Assembly: GCA_903930745.1 (NCBI GenBank)
Contig: CAIYZX010000569.1
Location: forward strand, 1-5,490
Source: an uncultured Chloroflexota bacterium
GTDB taxonomy: Bacteria; Chloroflexota; Limnocylindria; Limnocylindrales; CSP1-4
Reading direction: 5' to 3'
Length of the DNA stretch: 5,490 nt
Below the pieces are notes generated by a model that did no database searches, was not told the DNA's origin, and was given only the letters and a program-made list of their open reading frames with translations. Both the position numbers and the translations under genes were made by a program. Shown piece after piece: positions 1 through 5,490 of this stretch; position 1 is the stretch's first letter; the number at the start of each line of letters is the position of its first letter.

Positions 1-627
1 CACCTGGACCTCCGGGTTCAAGGCCCCGATGGTCCGGCGCGCGGACTCCACCTTGGGCATCCCCACGCGGTCCGTGGCGTGGAGCACCTGGCGCTGGAGG
101 TTGGAGACGTCCACCACGTCGAAGTCGATGAGGCCCAGCGTACCCACGCCGGCCGCCGCGAGGTAGAGGGCCGCCGGGGAGCCCAGGCCGCCCGCGCCCA
201 CGATGAGCACGCGCGAGCGCAGCAGGCGGGCCTGGCCCTCCGGGCCCACCTCGGGGATCAGGAGGTGGCGGCTGTACCGGGCTCGCTGCTCCGGGGTGAG
301 CGGGCTCTCGGCGAGCGCCGCGGGTCGCCCTTCCGCCTGCCACTGCGTGAAGCCGCCGGACATGGAGACCACGTCCGTGTAGCCGGCGGCCTCGAGGGCG
401 CGGGCGGCGGTCACGGAGCGGACGCCGGCGGCGCAGTACAGGACCAGGGGGCGGGCGGGATCCGGGGCAGCGGCGGCGATGGCGCCCGCCAAGGACGAGA
501 GGGGCGCGTGCACGGCGCCGGGAATGCGGCCAAGGGCCCACTCGTTGGGCTCGCGCACGTCAACGAGCAGCGCGGCTCCGGCACGCCGGAGCTCGTCCGC
601 CCGGGCGGGGGTGACCTCGCGGACCAT
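1..627 (-). CDS. moeB: Rhodanese-ThiF/MoeB fusion, sulfur-carrier adenylyltransferase (partial, C-terminus off window)
   Basis: I translated this gene by hand on the minus strand: 209 codons from ATG 627-625 to the left edge, with no stop. Residues about 5-102 are a rhodanese domain with DVREPNEW (23-30) and the active-site loop YCAAGVRS (64-71), Cys65 being the expected persulfide carrier. Residues about 110-209 begin a ThiF/MoeB E1-like domain: RYSRHLLIPEVG (117-128), nucleotide-binding GAGGLGS (144-150), Asp168/Asp170, NLQRQ (176-180) and Lys192. Family members adenylate the C-terminal glycine of MoaD- or ThiS-like carriers, and the rhodanese part supplies sulfur; they act in the cytosol. 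In the well-known MoeZ/MOCS3/Uba4 proteins rhodanese follows ThiF, whereas here it comes first. The catalytic and zinc-binding part of the E1 domain lies outside the window. The start is 22 bp after the sufU stop without a clear Shine-Dalgarno site, suggesting co-transcription. Family is certain; MoaD versus ThiS as partner is not. Confidence 0.9.
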   Translation of the reverse strand, partial: MVREVTPARADELRRAGAALLVDVREPNEWALGRIPGAVHAPLSSLAGAIAAAAPDPARPLVLYCAAGVRSVTAARALEAAGYTDVVSMSGGFTQWQAEGRPAALAESPLTPEQRARYSRHLLIPEVGPEGQARLLRSRVLIVGAGGLGSPAALYLAAAGVGTLGLIDFDVVDVSNLQRQVLHATDRVGMPKVESARRTIGALNPEVQV

Positions 628-649
628 CAGCGGACCGCCGGCGCCTGCG

Positions 650-1045
<396 letters not shown>

Positions 1046-1055
1046 GGGTTCCCGG

Positions 1056-1085
1056 AGTGTAGCGCCCGCCGCAACCAGGGGTCAC
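1056..1085 (-). promoter_or_regulatory. Candidate promoter of sufU, near-leaderless
   Basis: Reading the minus strand, GTGACC (1085-1080, 4/6 to TTGACA) and TACACT (1061-1056, 4/6 to TATAAT) are separated by 18 bp. Transcription would be expected to start near 1049, only about 4 nt before the sufU ATG at 1045. This fits the lack of a good Shine-Dalgarno site. It is a consensus match by eye only. Confidence 0.4.
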
Positions 1086-1100
1086 CGGCACATCCGTGGG

Positions 1101-1140
1101 GCCGGGACGCTCTCCCGCCAGGCCGGGTGAGCGTCCCGGC
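1101..1140. repeat. Perfect 12-bp inverted repeat in divergent promoter region
   Basis: GCCGGGACGCTC (1101-1112) is exactly complementary to GAGCGTCCCGGC (1129-1140). After one T/T mismatch (1113/1128) the arms pair again over 4 bp (1114-1117 with 1124-1127), leaving a 6-nt loop. There is no T-run on either side, and no convergent genes end here, so an intrinsic terminator is unlikely. If the two promoters proposed here are right, the element lies between them and is in neither transcript. That favours a DNA-level role such as a regulator-binding site, or a dispersed palindromic repeat. Confidence 0.75.
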
Positions 1141-1150
1141 TTGCGGGATG

Positions 1151-1180
1151 GTCATACGGGAATACCGGAAATTCCATGAC
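1151..1180. promoter_or_regulatory. Inverted repeat overlapping the importer -35 element (candidate operator)
   Basis: GTCAT (1151-1155) plus GGAAT (1159-1163) are mirrored by ATTCC (1171-1175) plus ATGAC (1176-1180). That is ten matched pairs interrupted by a 3-nt ACG on the left side, around a 7-nt centre. A smaller symmetric core, GGAAATTCC, occupies 1167-1175. The right end coincides with the proposed -35 hexamer of the importer operon, a position where a bound repressor would block RNA polymerase. The repeat is seen directly; its function is inferred. Confidence 0.4.
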
Positions 1181-1204
1181 GCGAGGGCGGGAGAGTCGTA
1201 GTAT
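1176..1204 (+). promoter_or_regulatory. Candidate sigma70-type promoter of the ABC importer operon
   Basis: ATGACG (1176-1181, 4/6 to TTGACA) and TAGTAT (1199-1204, 4/6 to TATAAT) have an ideal 17-bp spacer. The region 1141-1210 is also the most AT-rich patch of the intergenic region. Transcription from about 1211 would give a leader of roughly 115 nt before the ATG at 1326. Confidence 0.45.
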
Positions 1205-1228
1205 CCAGACTGCAACGCAGGCGCACGG

Positions 1229-1257
1229 CAGGGACAACCTTTGCTCTCCCTGGGTTG
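1229..1257 (+). other. Leader segment with two competing short stems
   Basis: In the proposed 5' leader, CAGGGA (1229-1234) is complementary to TCCCTG (1247-1252), and the adjoining CAACC (1235-1239) is complementary to GGTTG (1253-1257). Because the arms interleave with no linkers, the two stems would most easily be alternatives rather than coexist. A further small hairpin, GGCGC/GCGCC with a 5-nt loop, lies at 1268-1282. It resembles no riboswitch class I recognise and may be chance in GC-rich DNA. Confidence 0.2.
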
Positions 1258-1311
1258 CGGAGACAGGGGCGCACGAAGCGCCACCGGCCCGCTCGGTGCG
1301 GCCCGGCAATT

Positions 1312-1316
1312 GGAGG
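1312..1316 (+). promoter_or_regulatory. Strong Shine-Dalgarno site of the solute-binding lipoprotein
   Basis: GGAGG, continuing as AGAG, sits 9 nt before ATG 1326. It decides this start over the in-frame ATG at 1176, which has no such site and would bury the signal peptide 50 residues inside the protein. Confidence 0.85.
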
Positions 1317-1325
1317 AGAGAGCAC

Positions 1326-2501
1326 ATGCAGGTGAAGTCACGGCTCGTGGCCGCGTTCGCCGTCGCGACGATGGTCGTCGCGGCGTGCGGCGGCTCCAGC
1401 AGCACCCCGGCGCCCAGCACCGGCGGCGCAACCCAGGCTCCGGCCACCGAGGCTCCGGCCACCGCTGCTGCGGTTGACTGGAAGACCGCCACCTCCGCCG
1501 GCGCCGGCGGCGTTGACGCGGTCTGCGCGGCCGGCAAGGCCGAGGGCACGCTCAACACCATCGCGCTTCCGCCGGACTGGGCCAACTACGGCCAGATGAT
1601 GGACGACTTCACGGCGAAGTACGGCATCAAGATCACCAACGACCAGCCGGACGTTGACAGCCAGACCGAGATCAACACCGCCAAGCAGCTGGCCGGCACG
1701 GGCCGCCAGCCGGACGTGTTCGACCTCGCGCCGGTCGTCGCCCAGGCCAACATGGACATGTACGCGGCCTACCAGCCCGTCGTGTGGGGCGACATCCCGG
1801 ACGCCAACAAGGACGCCACCGGCCTCTGGATCAACAACTACTCGGGCTTCATGTCCATCGGCTACGACGCCTCCCTTGGCGAGATCAAGACGATGGCCGA
1901 CCTGAAGGACCCGAAGTACAAGGGCAAGATCGCCCTCAACGGCGACCCGCTCAAGGCGTCCGCCGGCTTCAACGGCGTCGTCATGGCCGCCCTGGCCAAC
2001 GGTGGCTCCGCGGACAACATCCAGCCCGGCCTCGACTTCTTCAAGGCCCTTGCCGAGAGCGGCAACTTCATCCCGGTTGACCCGGCGCCGACCACCATCG
2101 CGTCCGGCCAGACCCCGATCGTCATCGACTGGGCCTACAACAACGGCTCCCAGATCGGCCCGATGGCCGAGAAGGGCGTTGACTGGAAGGTCACCATCCC
2201 GTCCGACGCCCCGCCCGTTGCCTCGTGGTATGTCGCCACGATCAACAAGGACGCCGCCCATCCGGCAGCCGCCCGCTGCTGGGTTGAGTACATCTACTCC
2301 GATGCCGGCCAGAACACCTGGCTCAAGGGCTTCGCGATCCCGGTTCGTGTCGCGGCGATGACCACCGCCGGCACGATCGACAAGGAGGCCCAGGCGGCCC
2401 TCAACCCGCCGGCCACGGCTCCGGTCCTGCTGACCTCTGCCCAGATCGATGCGGCCAAGGCCCTGCTGACCTCCGGCTGGAACTTCATCGAGATCAAGTA
2501 G
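1326..2501 (+). CDS. ABC importer extracellular solute-binding lipoprotein
   Basis: This 391-residue protein has a lipoprotein signal: Lys4/Arg6, a hydrophobic stretch 7-17, and lipobox VAAC with Cys21 as the lipidated residue. A flexible Ser/Thr/Pro/Ala linker (22-48) follows. The mature domain starts near residue 62 and looks like the periplasmic-binding type II fold used for polyamines, iron, thiamine and aminoethylphosphonate. Visible landmarks are ALPPDWANYG (80-89), QPDVFDLAP (128-136), DLKDPKYKGKIALNG (192-206), the Gly-rich ANGGSADNIQPG (224-235), TPIVIDWAYN (263-272) and AHPAAARCWVEY (311-322). It should be anchored outside the membrane and deliver solute to the two permeases encoded next. 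Homologues are commonly labelled putative spermidine/putrescine-binding, but I see no residue set that proves the ligand. Cys67 and Cys318 are the only other cysteines and could pair. All five Val-Asp pairs are encoded GTT-GAC, although GTT is otherwise uncommon. Confidence 0.92.
   Translation: MQVKSRLVAAFAVATMVVAACGGSSSTPAPSTGGATQAPATEAPATAAAVDWKTATSAGAGGVDAVCAAGKAEGTLNTIALPPDWANYGQMMDDFTAKYGIKITNDQPDVDSQTEINTAKQLAGTGRQPDVFDLAPVVAQANMDMYAAYQPVVWGDIPDANKDATGLWINNYSGFMSIGYDASLGEIKTMADLKDPKYKGKIALNGDPLKASAGFNGVVMAALANGGSADNIQPGLDFFKALAESGNFIPVDPAPTTIASGQTPIVIDWAYNNGSQIGPMAEKGVDWKVTIPSDAPPVASWYVATINKDAAHPAAARCWVEYIYSDAGQNTWLKGFAIPVRVAAMTTAGTIDKEAQAALNPPATAPVLLTSAQIDAAKALLTSGWNFIEIK
1436..1465 (+). 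repeat. 15-bp tandem duplication in the lipoprotein linker
   Basis: GGCTCCGGCCACCG occurs at 1436-1449 and again at 1451-1464, giving two tandem 15-bp units. They encode the APATE/APATA repeat (residues 38-47) of the linker between the lipid anchor and the binding domain. In-frame expansion or contraction would only change linker length. Confidence 0.75.
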
Positions 2502-2532
2502 TCCATCCCGTTCTGAGCGCGGAGGTGCCCGC

Positions 2533-3465
2533 ATGACCGTATCCACGGTCGGCGTGCCCGCCCCCTCGGAGTCGCATGCAGCCGGTCCCGCGTCAAGCGG
2601 GACCGGCTCACGCCGCTTCAAGAGGGCCGGGAACTACGTCGCCCTCGTCCCGTTCCACGCTTACGTTGGGCTGTTCCTGATCTTCCCCACGCTGATCGTC
2701 ACGATCGGCGCGTTCGCAACCGGCAAGGGGGAGTTCACCCTCGACAACTTCGCGGCGGTCTTCTCCACGAAGGCCTTCATGAGCTCCTTCATGGTCTCCA
2801 TCCAGCTGGCGGCCATCACCGCCGTCCTGGGCGCCATCCTGGGCGGGCTCCTGTCGTGGGCCGTGGTGCGCGGAGACCCGAACGGCCTCCTGCGCCAGCT
2901 GGTGGTCGCCGCGTGCGGCGTCCTCGCCCAGTTTGGCGGCGTCATGCTGACGTTCGCCTTCCTGTCCACCATCGGCTATGACGGCATGGTCACGCTGTGG
3001 ATCCAGAACAACATCACGCACGCACGCCTGGACATGTCCTGGGTGTACTCGCTGATGGGCCTGGTCATCCTCTACACCTACTTCCAGATCCCGCTGATGC
3101 TGATCGTCTTCCTGCCCTCCCTCGATGGCCTGCGGCAGGAGTGGTACGACGCCTCGGCGAGCCTCGGCGGCAGCGCCTGGTCCTTCTGGCGGAACGTTGG
3201 CGGGCCCATCCTCGCCCCCAGCTTCCTCGGCGCCCTGCTGCTGCTGTTCACCAATGCGTTCTCCGCATACGCCACGGCGCAGGCCCTGATCAGCCAGGGG
3301 TGCGGTCTCGTGACCCAGCAGATCGCCTGCCAGATCCAGAGCGAGGTGATGATCGGCCGCGAGAACGTCGGCAAGGCACTGGCGCTCGGGATGATCGTCG
3401 TGGTCTCCGCGGTGATGCTGCTGTACGCCTACATCCAGCGGCGCGCCTCGAGGTGGGTCAAATGA
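2533..3465 (+). CDS. ABC importer permease A (PotB-like, binding-protein-dependent transport)
   Basis: A 310-residue integral membrane protein with about six hydrophobic segments (approximately 36-60, 87-112, 120-145, 170-195, 226-250 and 282-301). The cytoplasmic EAA loop that docks the ATPase runs from 203 to 229: EWYDASASLGGS, then PILAP. This marks it as a BPD_transp_1 permease, and it should pair with permease B as a heterodimeric channel. GGAGGT at 2521-2526, 6 nt before the ATG, supports the start, and no other Met occurs before residue 83. The gene follows the binding protein after 31 bp with no terminator-like hairpin and overlaps the next gene by 4 bp. Residues 1-31 are a polar Ser/Ala/Gly/Pro-rich tail of unknown role. 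Cys257 and Cys266 lie in the last loop between membrane segments. Size is normal for PotB-type permeases; the substrate cannot be read from this subunit. Confidence 0.9.
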   Translation: MTVSTVGVPAPSESHAAGPASSGTGSRRFKRAGNYVALVPFHAYVGLFLIFPTLIVTIGAFATGKGEFTLDNFAAVFSTKAFMSSFMVSIQLAAITAVLGAILGGLLSWAVVRGDPNGLLRQLVVAACGVLAQFGGVMLTFAFLSTIGYDGMVTLWIQNNITHARLDMSWVYSLMGLVILYTYFQIPLMLIVFLPSLDGLRQEWYDASASLGGSAWSFWRNVGGPILAPSFLGALLLLFTNAFSAYATAQALISQGCGLVTQQIACQIQSEVMIGRENVGKALALGMIVVVSAVMLLYAYIQRRASRWVK

Positions 3466-4376
3466 GCGGCTCCACCAACACCCAGATGGGCGCCGCGGCG
3501 CCGCAGGGCGGGGCGTACCTGGCCAGGCCCAAGGGCGCCGGCCGGGGGCGGCGGGTCTCGCGCGGGCAGACCATCGCCCGCTACCTCGTCCTCGTCCTCG
3601 TCCTGGGCTACCTGATCGTCCCGCTGTTCGCCTCGGTTGAGTTCGCGACGCGTGGCGACTTCGACAAGGCAACCAAGACCTTCGGGCGCTCGATGGAGGC
3701 GTTCACCTCCATCCTGAAGTTCCCCAACCTCGTGGACAGCATCCTCGTCTCGCTGGGCATCGCGGTGCTCACGGTGGGCGGCATGCTGCTCCTGCTGGTC
3801 CCCACCATGGTGTGGACCGTGGTGCGGGTCCCGCGGATGCGCCGCGTGGTGGAGTTCCTCTGCCTCCTGCCGCTGGCCATCCCGGCCATCGTGATCGTGG
3901 TGGGCATCGGCCCCATCTACCGGTGGATCGGCCAGAACCTGGGCGCGGTCGGCGCGTCGCCGCTGACCCTGTCGCTCATCGACATCATCCTGGTCCTCCC
4001 GTACTCGTACCGAGCGCTGGACTCCAGCCTTCGCGGCATCGACACGGCCACCCTCTCGGACGCCTCGCGCAGCCTGGGTGCCGGCTGGGTCCGGACCATC
4101 TTCGAGGTCATCGTCCCCAACATCCGCGGCGGCATCCTCTCCGCCTCGGTGCTCGCCACGGCCCTGGTGCTGGGCGAGTTCACGATCTCGTCGCTGCTCT
4201 CGTACAACACGGTCCAGGTGGTCATCTTCCTGCTGGGCCACCGTGATGCATACGTCGCGGTCGCGGTCTCCCTGGCCGCCCTGTTCTTCGCCTTCGTCCT
4301 GCTGTTCGCCATCGCGCGGTTCGCCCCAGGGGCCGGAAGCCGCACCCAACGAGCCGTCGAGGAGCCCGTCGCATGA
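3462..4376 (+). CDS. ABC importer permease B (PotC-like, binding-protein-dependent transport)
   Basis: The start is the ATG in the ATGA overlap with permease A, preceded by GAGGTGGG (3450-3457). It yields 304 residues. Hydrophobic segments lie at about 38-59, 93-121, 131-153, 168-182, 225-247 and 264-287. The EAA loop is LSDASRSLGAGW (198-209) followed by IVPNIRGG (217-224), with the usual Gly at the turn. It is the second half of the channel heterodimer and contacts the ATPase through this loop. The 4-bp overlaps on both sides imply translational coupling and equal subunit supply. Residues 1-35 form a hydrophilic, Arg/Gly-rich cytoplasmic tail. The first membrane segment contains an LVLVLVL run encoded by a hexanucleotide repeat. 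It is an ordinary length for PotC-type permeases. Confidence 0.9.
   Translation: MSGSTNTQMGAAAPQGGAYLARPKGAGRGRRVSRGQTIARYLVLVLVLGYLIVPLFASVEFATRGDFDKATKTFGRSMEAFTSILKFPNLVDSILVSLGIAVLTVGGMLLLLVPTMVWTVVRVPRMRRVVEFLCLLPLAIPAIVIVVGIGPIYRWIGQNLGAVGASPLTLSLIDIILVLPYSYRALDSSLRGIDTATLSDASRSLGAGWVRTIFEVIVPNIRGGILSASVLATALVLGEFTISSLLSYNTVQVVIFLLGHRDAYVAVAVSLAALFFAFVLLFAIARFAPGAGSRTQRAVEEPVA
3585..3602 (+). repeat. Three tandem CTCGTC hexamers
   Basis: CTCGTC is repeated three times without change and encodes Leu-Val three times in the first membrane helix of permease B. Slippage would stay in frame, so phase variation is not expected; it is probably a by-product of preferred Leu and Val codons. Confidence 0.6.
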
Positions 4377-5458
4377 CCTCTACGACCCCTGACACCGCCA
4401 GCCCCACCGCCACGGCCGCCGGCCATGGCACGGGCGTCGTCTTCGACGACATGCACCGCTGGTACGGGCCGGTCCACGCGCTGGACGGCCTCTCCATCGA
4501 CATCGCGCCCGGCGAGCTGATCGCCCTCCTTGGCCCGTCGGGCTGCGGCAAGACCACGGCGCTCCGCGCGCTGGGCGGCCTGGACGAGGTGGACCAGGGA
4601 CGGATCCTGGTGGGCGGCAAGGACATCACCCACGTGCCCGCCAACAAGCGGAACATGGGCATCGTCTTCCAGGCGTACAGCCTGTTCCCCAACATGACCG
4701 CCCGCGACAACGTGGCGTACGGCCTCAAGCTTCGCGGCATGGACAAGGCCAGGCGCAACCGCAAGGCCGAGGAGACGCTGGAGCTGGTGGGCCTCGCCGT
4801 GCAGGCGAACCGCTTCCCGCACCAGATGTCCGGCGGCCAGCAGCAGCGCGTCGCGCTCGCCCGCGCGCTGGCCATCGAGCCCTCCGTGCTGCTCCTTGAC
4901 GAGCCGCTCTCCGCATTGGACGCGAAGGTGCGCCGCCAGCTTCGCGAGGAGATCCGGCGGATCCAGATCATGGTTGGCATCACCACCCTGTTCGTGACCC
5001 ACGACCAGGAGGAGGCGCTGGCCATGGGAGACCGCGTGGGTGTCATGTCCGCCGGGCGCCTGGAGCAGATCGCGCCGCCCGCGGAGCTGTATGACCGGCC
5101 GAAGACCCGCTTCGTCGCCGAGTTCGTAGGCCTCACGAACCGCATTCCGGCGAGGACGGACGGGTCCGATGTCGCCGTCCTGGGCCAGCGGATCCCCATC
5201 CTGCCCGGCACCACGGACCGCGGCGACGTCCAGGCCCTCGTGCGCCCGGAGAACCTGCGCGTCTCGCTCGCCGAGGACGGCACGGGCCGTGTTCTCGCGG
5301 TCAGCTTCCTGGGCTCGCTCTGTCGGGCGCAGGTGGCGCTGCCGGACGAGACCATCGTGGTCGCCCAGATGTCCGCCTCGGAGTCCGGCGGGCTCTACCC
5401 CGGCGCCGCGGTCAACGTGGCCGTGGCCCCCGCACCCGTCTTCGTCGTCGGGAGCTGA
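4373..5458 (+). CDS. ABC importer ATP-binding protein (PotA/FbpC-like, with TOBE domain)
   Basis: A complete 361-residue ATPase with every canonical motif: A-loop Tyr31 (RWYGPV), Walker A GPSGCGKTT (54-62), Q-loop Gln100 (VFQAYSLFP), signature MSGGQQQRVALARA (152-165), Walker B VLLLDEP (172-178), D-loop SALD (180-183) and H-loop His210 (VTHDQEEA). Residues about 240-361 form the C-terminal TOBE-type domain, including LVRPENLRVS, typical of the PotA, MalK and FbpC group. It hydrolyses ATP at the inner face of the membrane as a homodimer under the two permeases. The ATG lies in an ATGA overlap with permease B, with GAGGAG (4359-4364) 8 nt upstream. Residues 2-21 are a Thr/Ala/Pro-rich extension ahead of the first ATPase strand. 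TOBE domains can sense solute or regulators, but nothing here identifies the ligand. No nonsense, frameshift or missing catalytic residue is visible. Confidence 0.95.
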   Translation: MTSTTPDTASPTATAAGHGTGVVFDDMHRWYGPVHALDGLSIDIAPGELIALLGPSGCGKTTALRALGGLDEVDQGRILVGGKDITHVPANKRNMGIVFQAYSLFPNMTARDNVAYGLKLRGMDKARRNRKAEETLELVGLAVQANRFPHQMSGGQQQRVALARALAIEPSVLLLDEPLSALDAKVRRQLREEIRRIQIMVGITTLFVTHDQEEALAMGDRVGVMSAGRLEQIAPPAELYDRPKTRFVAEFVGLTNRIPARTDGSDVAVLGQRIPILPGTTDRGDVQALVRPENLRVSLAEDGTGRVLAVSFLGSLCRAQVALPDETIVVAQMSASESGGLYPGAAVNVAVAPAPVFVVGS

Positions 5459-5490
5459 CCCGGGCCGGCGGGTGCCTCGTGCCCCGTCGC

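Noticed and set aside
1101..1140. An intrinsic terminator at the 12-bp inverted repeat
   Set aside because: No T-run follows on either strand and no gene ends nearby; both flanking genes point away.
1148..1201. A 17-codon small ORF starting MVIREYRKF
   Set aside because: It overlaps the proposed promoter and operator, has no ribosome-binding site, and would not be transcribed from the start inferred here.
1229..1257. An H-type pseudoknot formed by both leader stems at once
   Set aside because: The interleaved arms have zero-length connecting loops, which makes simultaneous pairing geometrically unlikely.
1176..1325. An in-frame ATG at 1176 extending the binding protein by 50 residues
   Set aside because: The extension has no homology-like features, would overlap the likely promoter, and would put the signal peptide and lipobox inside the protein; ATG 1326 has a strong Shine-Dalgarno site.
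1338..2621. A 427-codon open frame antisense to the binding protein
   Set aside because: Its translation is Arg/Gly/Asp/Val-rich without domain motifs; it is the expected antisense shadow of a high-G+C gene.
2608..5355. Several long minus-strand open frames (2608-3672, 3429-4349, 3917-5002, 4222-5355)
   Set aside because: They lie opposite clearly coding permease and ATPase genes, overlap each other, have repetitive charged composition and no recognisable motifs.
5459..5490. A start or terminator after the ATPase gene
   Set aside because: Only 32 GC-rich bases remain; neither a convincing hairpin with T-tract nor a ribosome-binding site with start can be supported.

Overview
The window comes from a high-G+C bacterial chromosome, roughly two-thirds G+C. 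Coding is tightly packed and third codon positions are G/C rich. The exported lipoprotein has a short signal peptide ending in a VAAC lipobox, followed by a Thr/Pro/Ala/Ser linker. The Fe-S scaffold is SufU-like. Together these suggest a Gram-positive-type or Chloroflexota (Limnocylindria-like) lineage, with Actinomycetota as the alternative. This is inference; no taxonomic marker is present.

Layout: two transcription units diverge from a 280-bp intergenic region (1046-1325). On the minus strand, reading leftwards, are a complete SufU-type iron-sulfur scaffold gene (1045-650) and, 22 bp further, a rhodanese/ThiF-MoeB fusion gene (from 627) that runs off the left edge. Both belong to sulfur trafficking: Fe-S cluster assembly, and activation of a ubiquitin-like sulfur carrier for molybdopterin or thiamine synthesis.

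On the plus strand is a complete four-gene ABC importer operon: solute-binding lipoprotein (1326-2501), permease A (2533-3465), permease B (3462-4376) and ATPase (4373-5458). The last three genes are joined by 4-bp ATGA overlaps. The architecture matches the PotABCD / iron / thiamine / aminoethylphosphonate importer group, often annotated 'putative spermidine/putrescine transport'. The sequence does not settle the substrate. The lipoprotein captures solute outside the membrane, the two permeases form the channel heterodimer, and the ATPase dimer drives import.

The intergenic region holds a plausible promoter for each direction, a long GC-rich palindrome between them, a second inverted repeat overlapping the importer's -35 element, and a leader of about 115 nt before a strong Shine-Dalgarno site. 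The last 32 bases (5459-5490) hold nothing I can support. No RNA gene, CRISPR array, insertion sequence or phage gene is visible. The content is mostly ordinary. The points most worth a second look are the reversed domain order of the rhodanese-ThiF protein, the shortened SufU, the structured divergent promoter region, and the absence of GTCGAC with matching codon choice.
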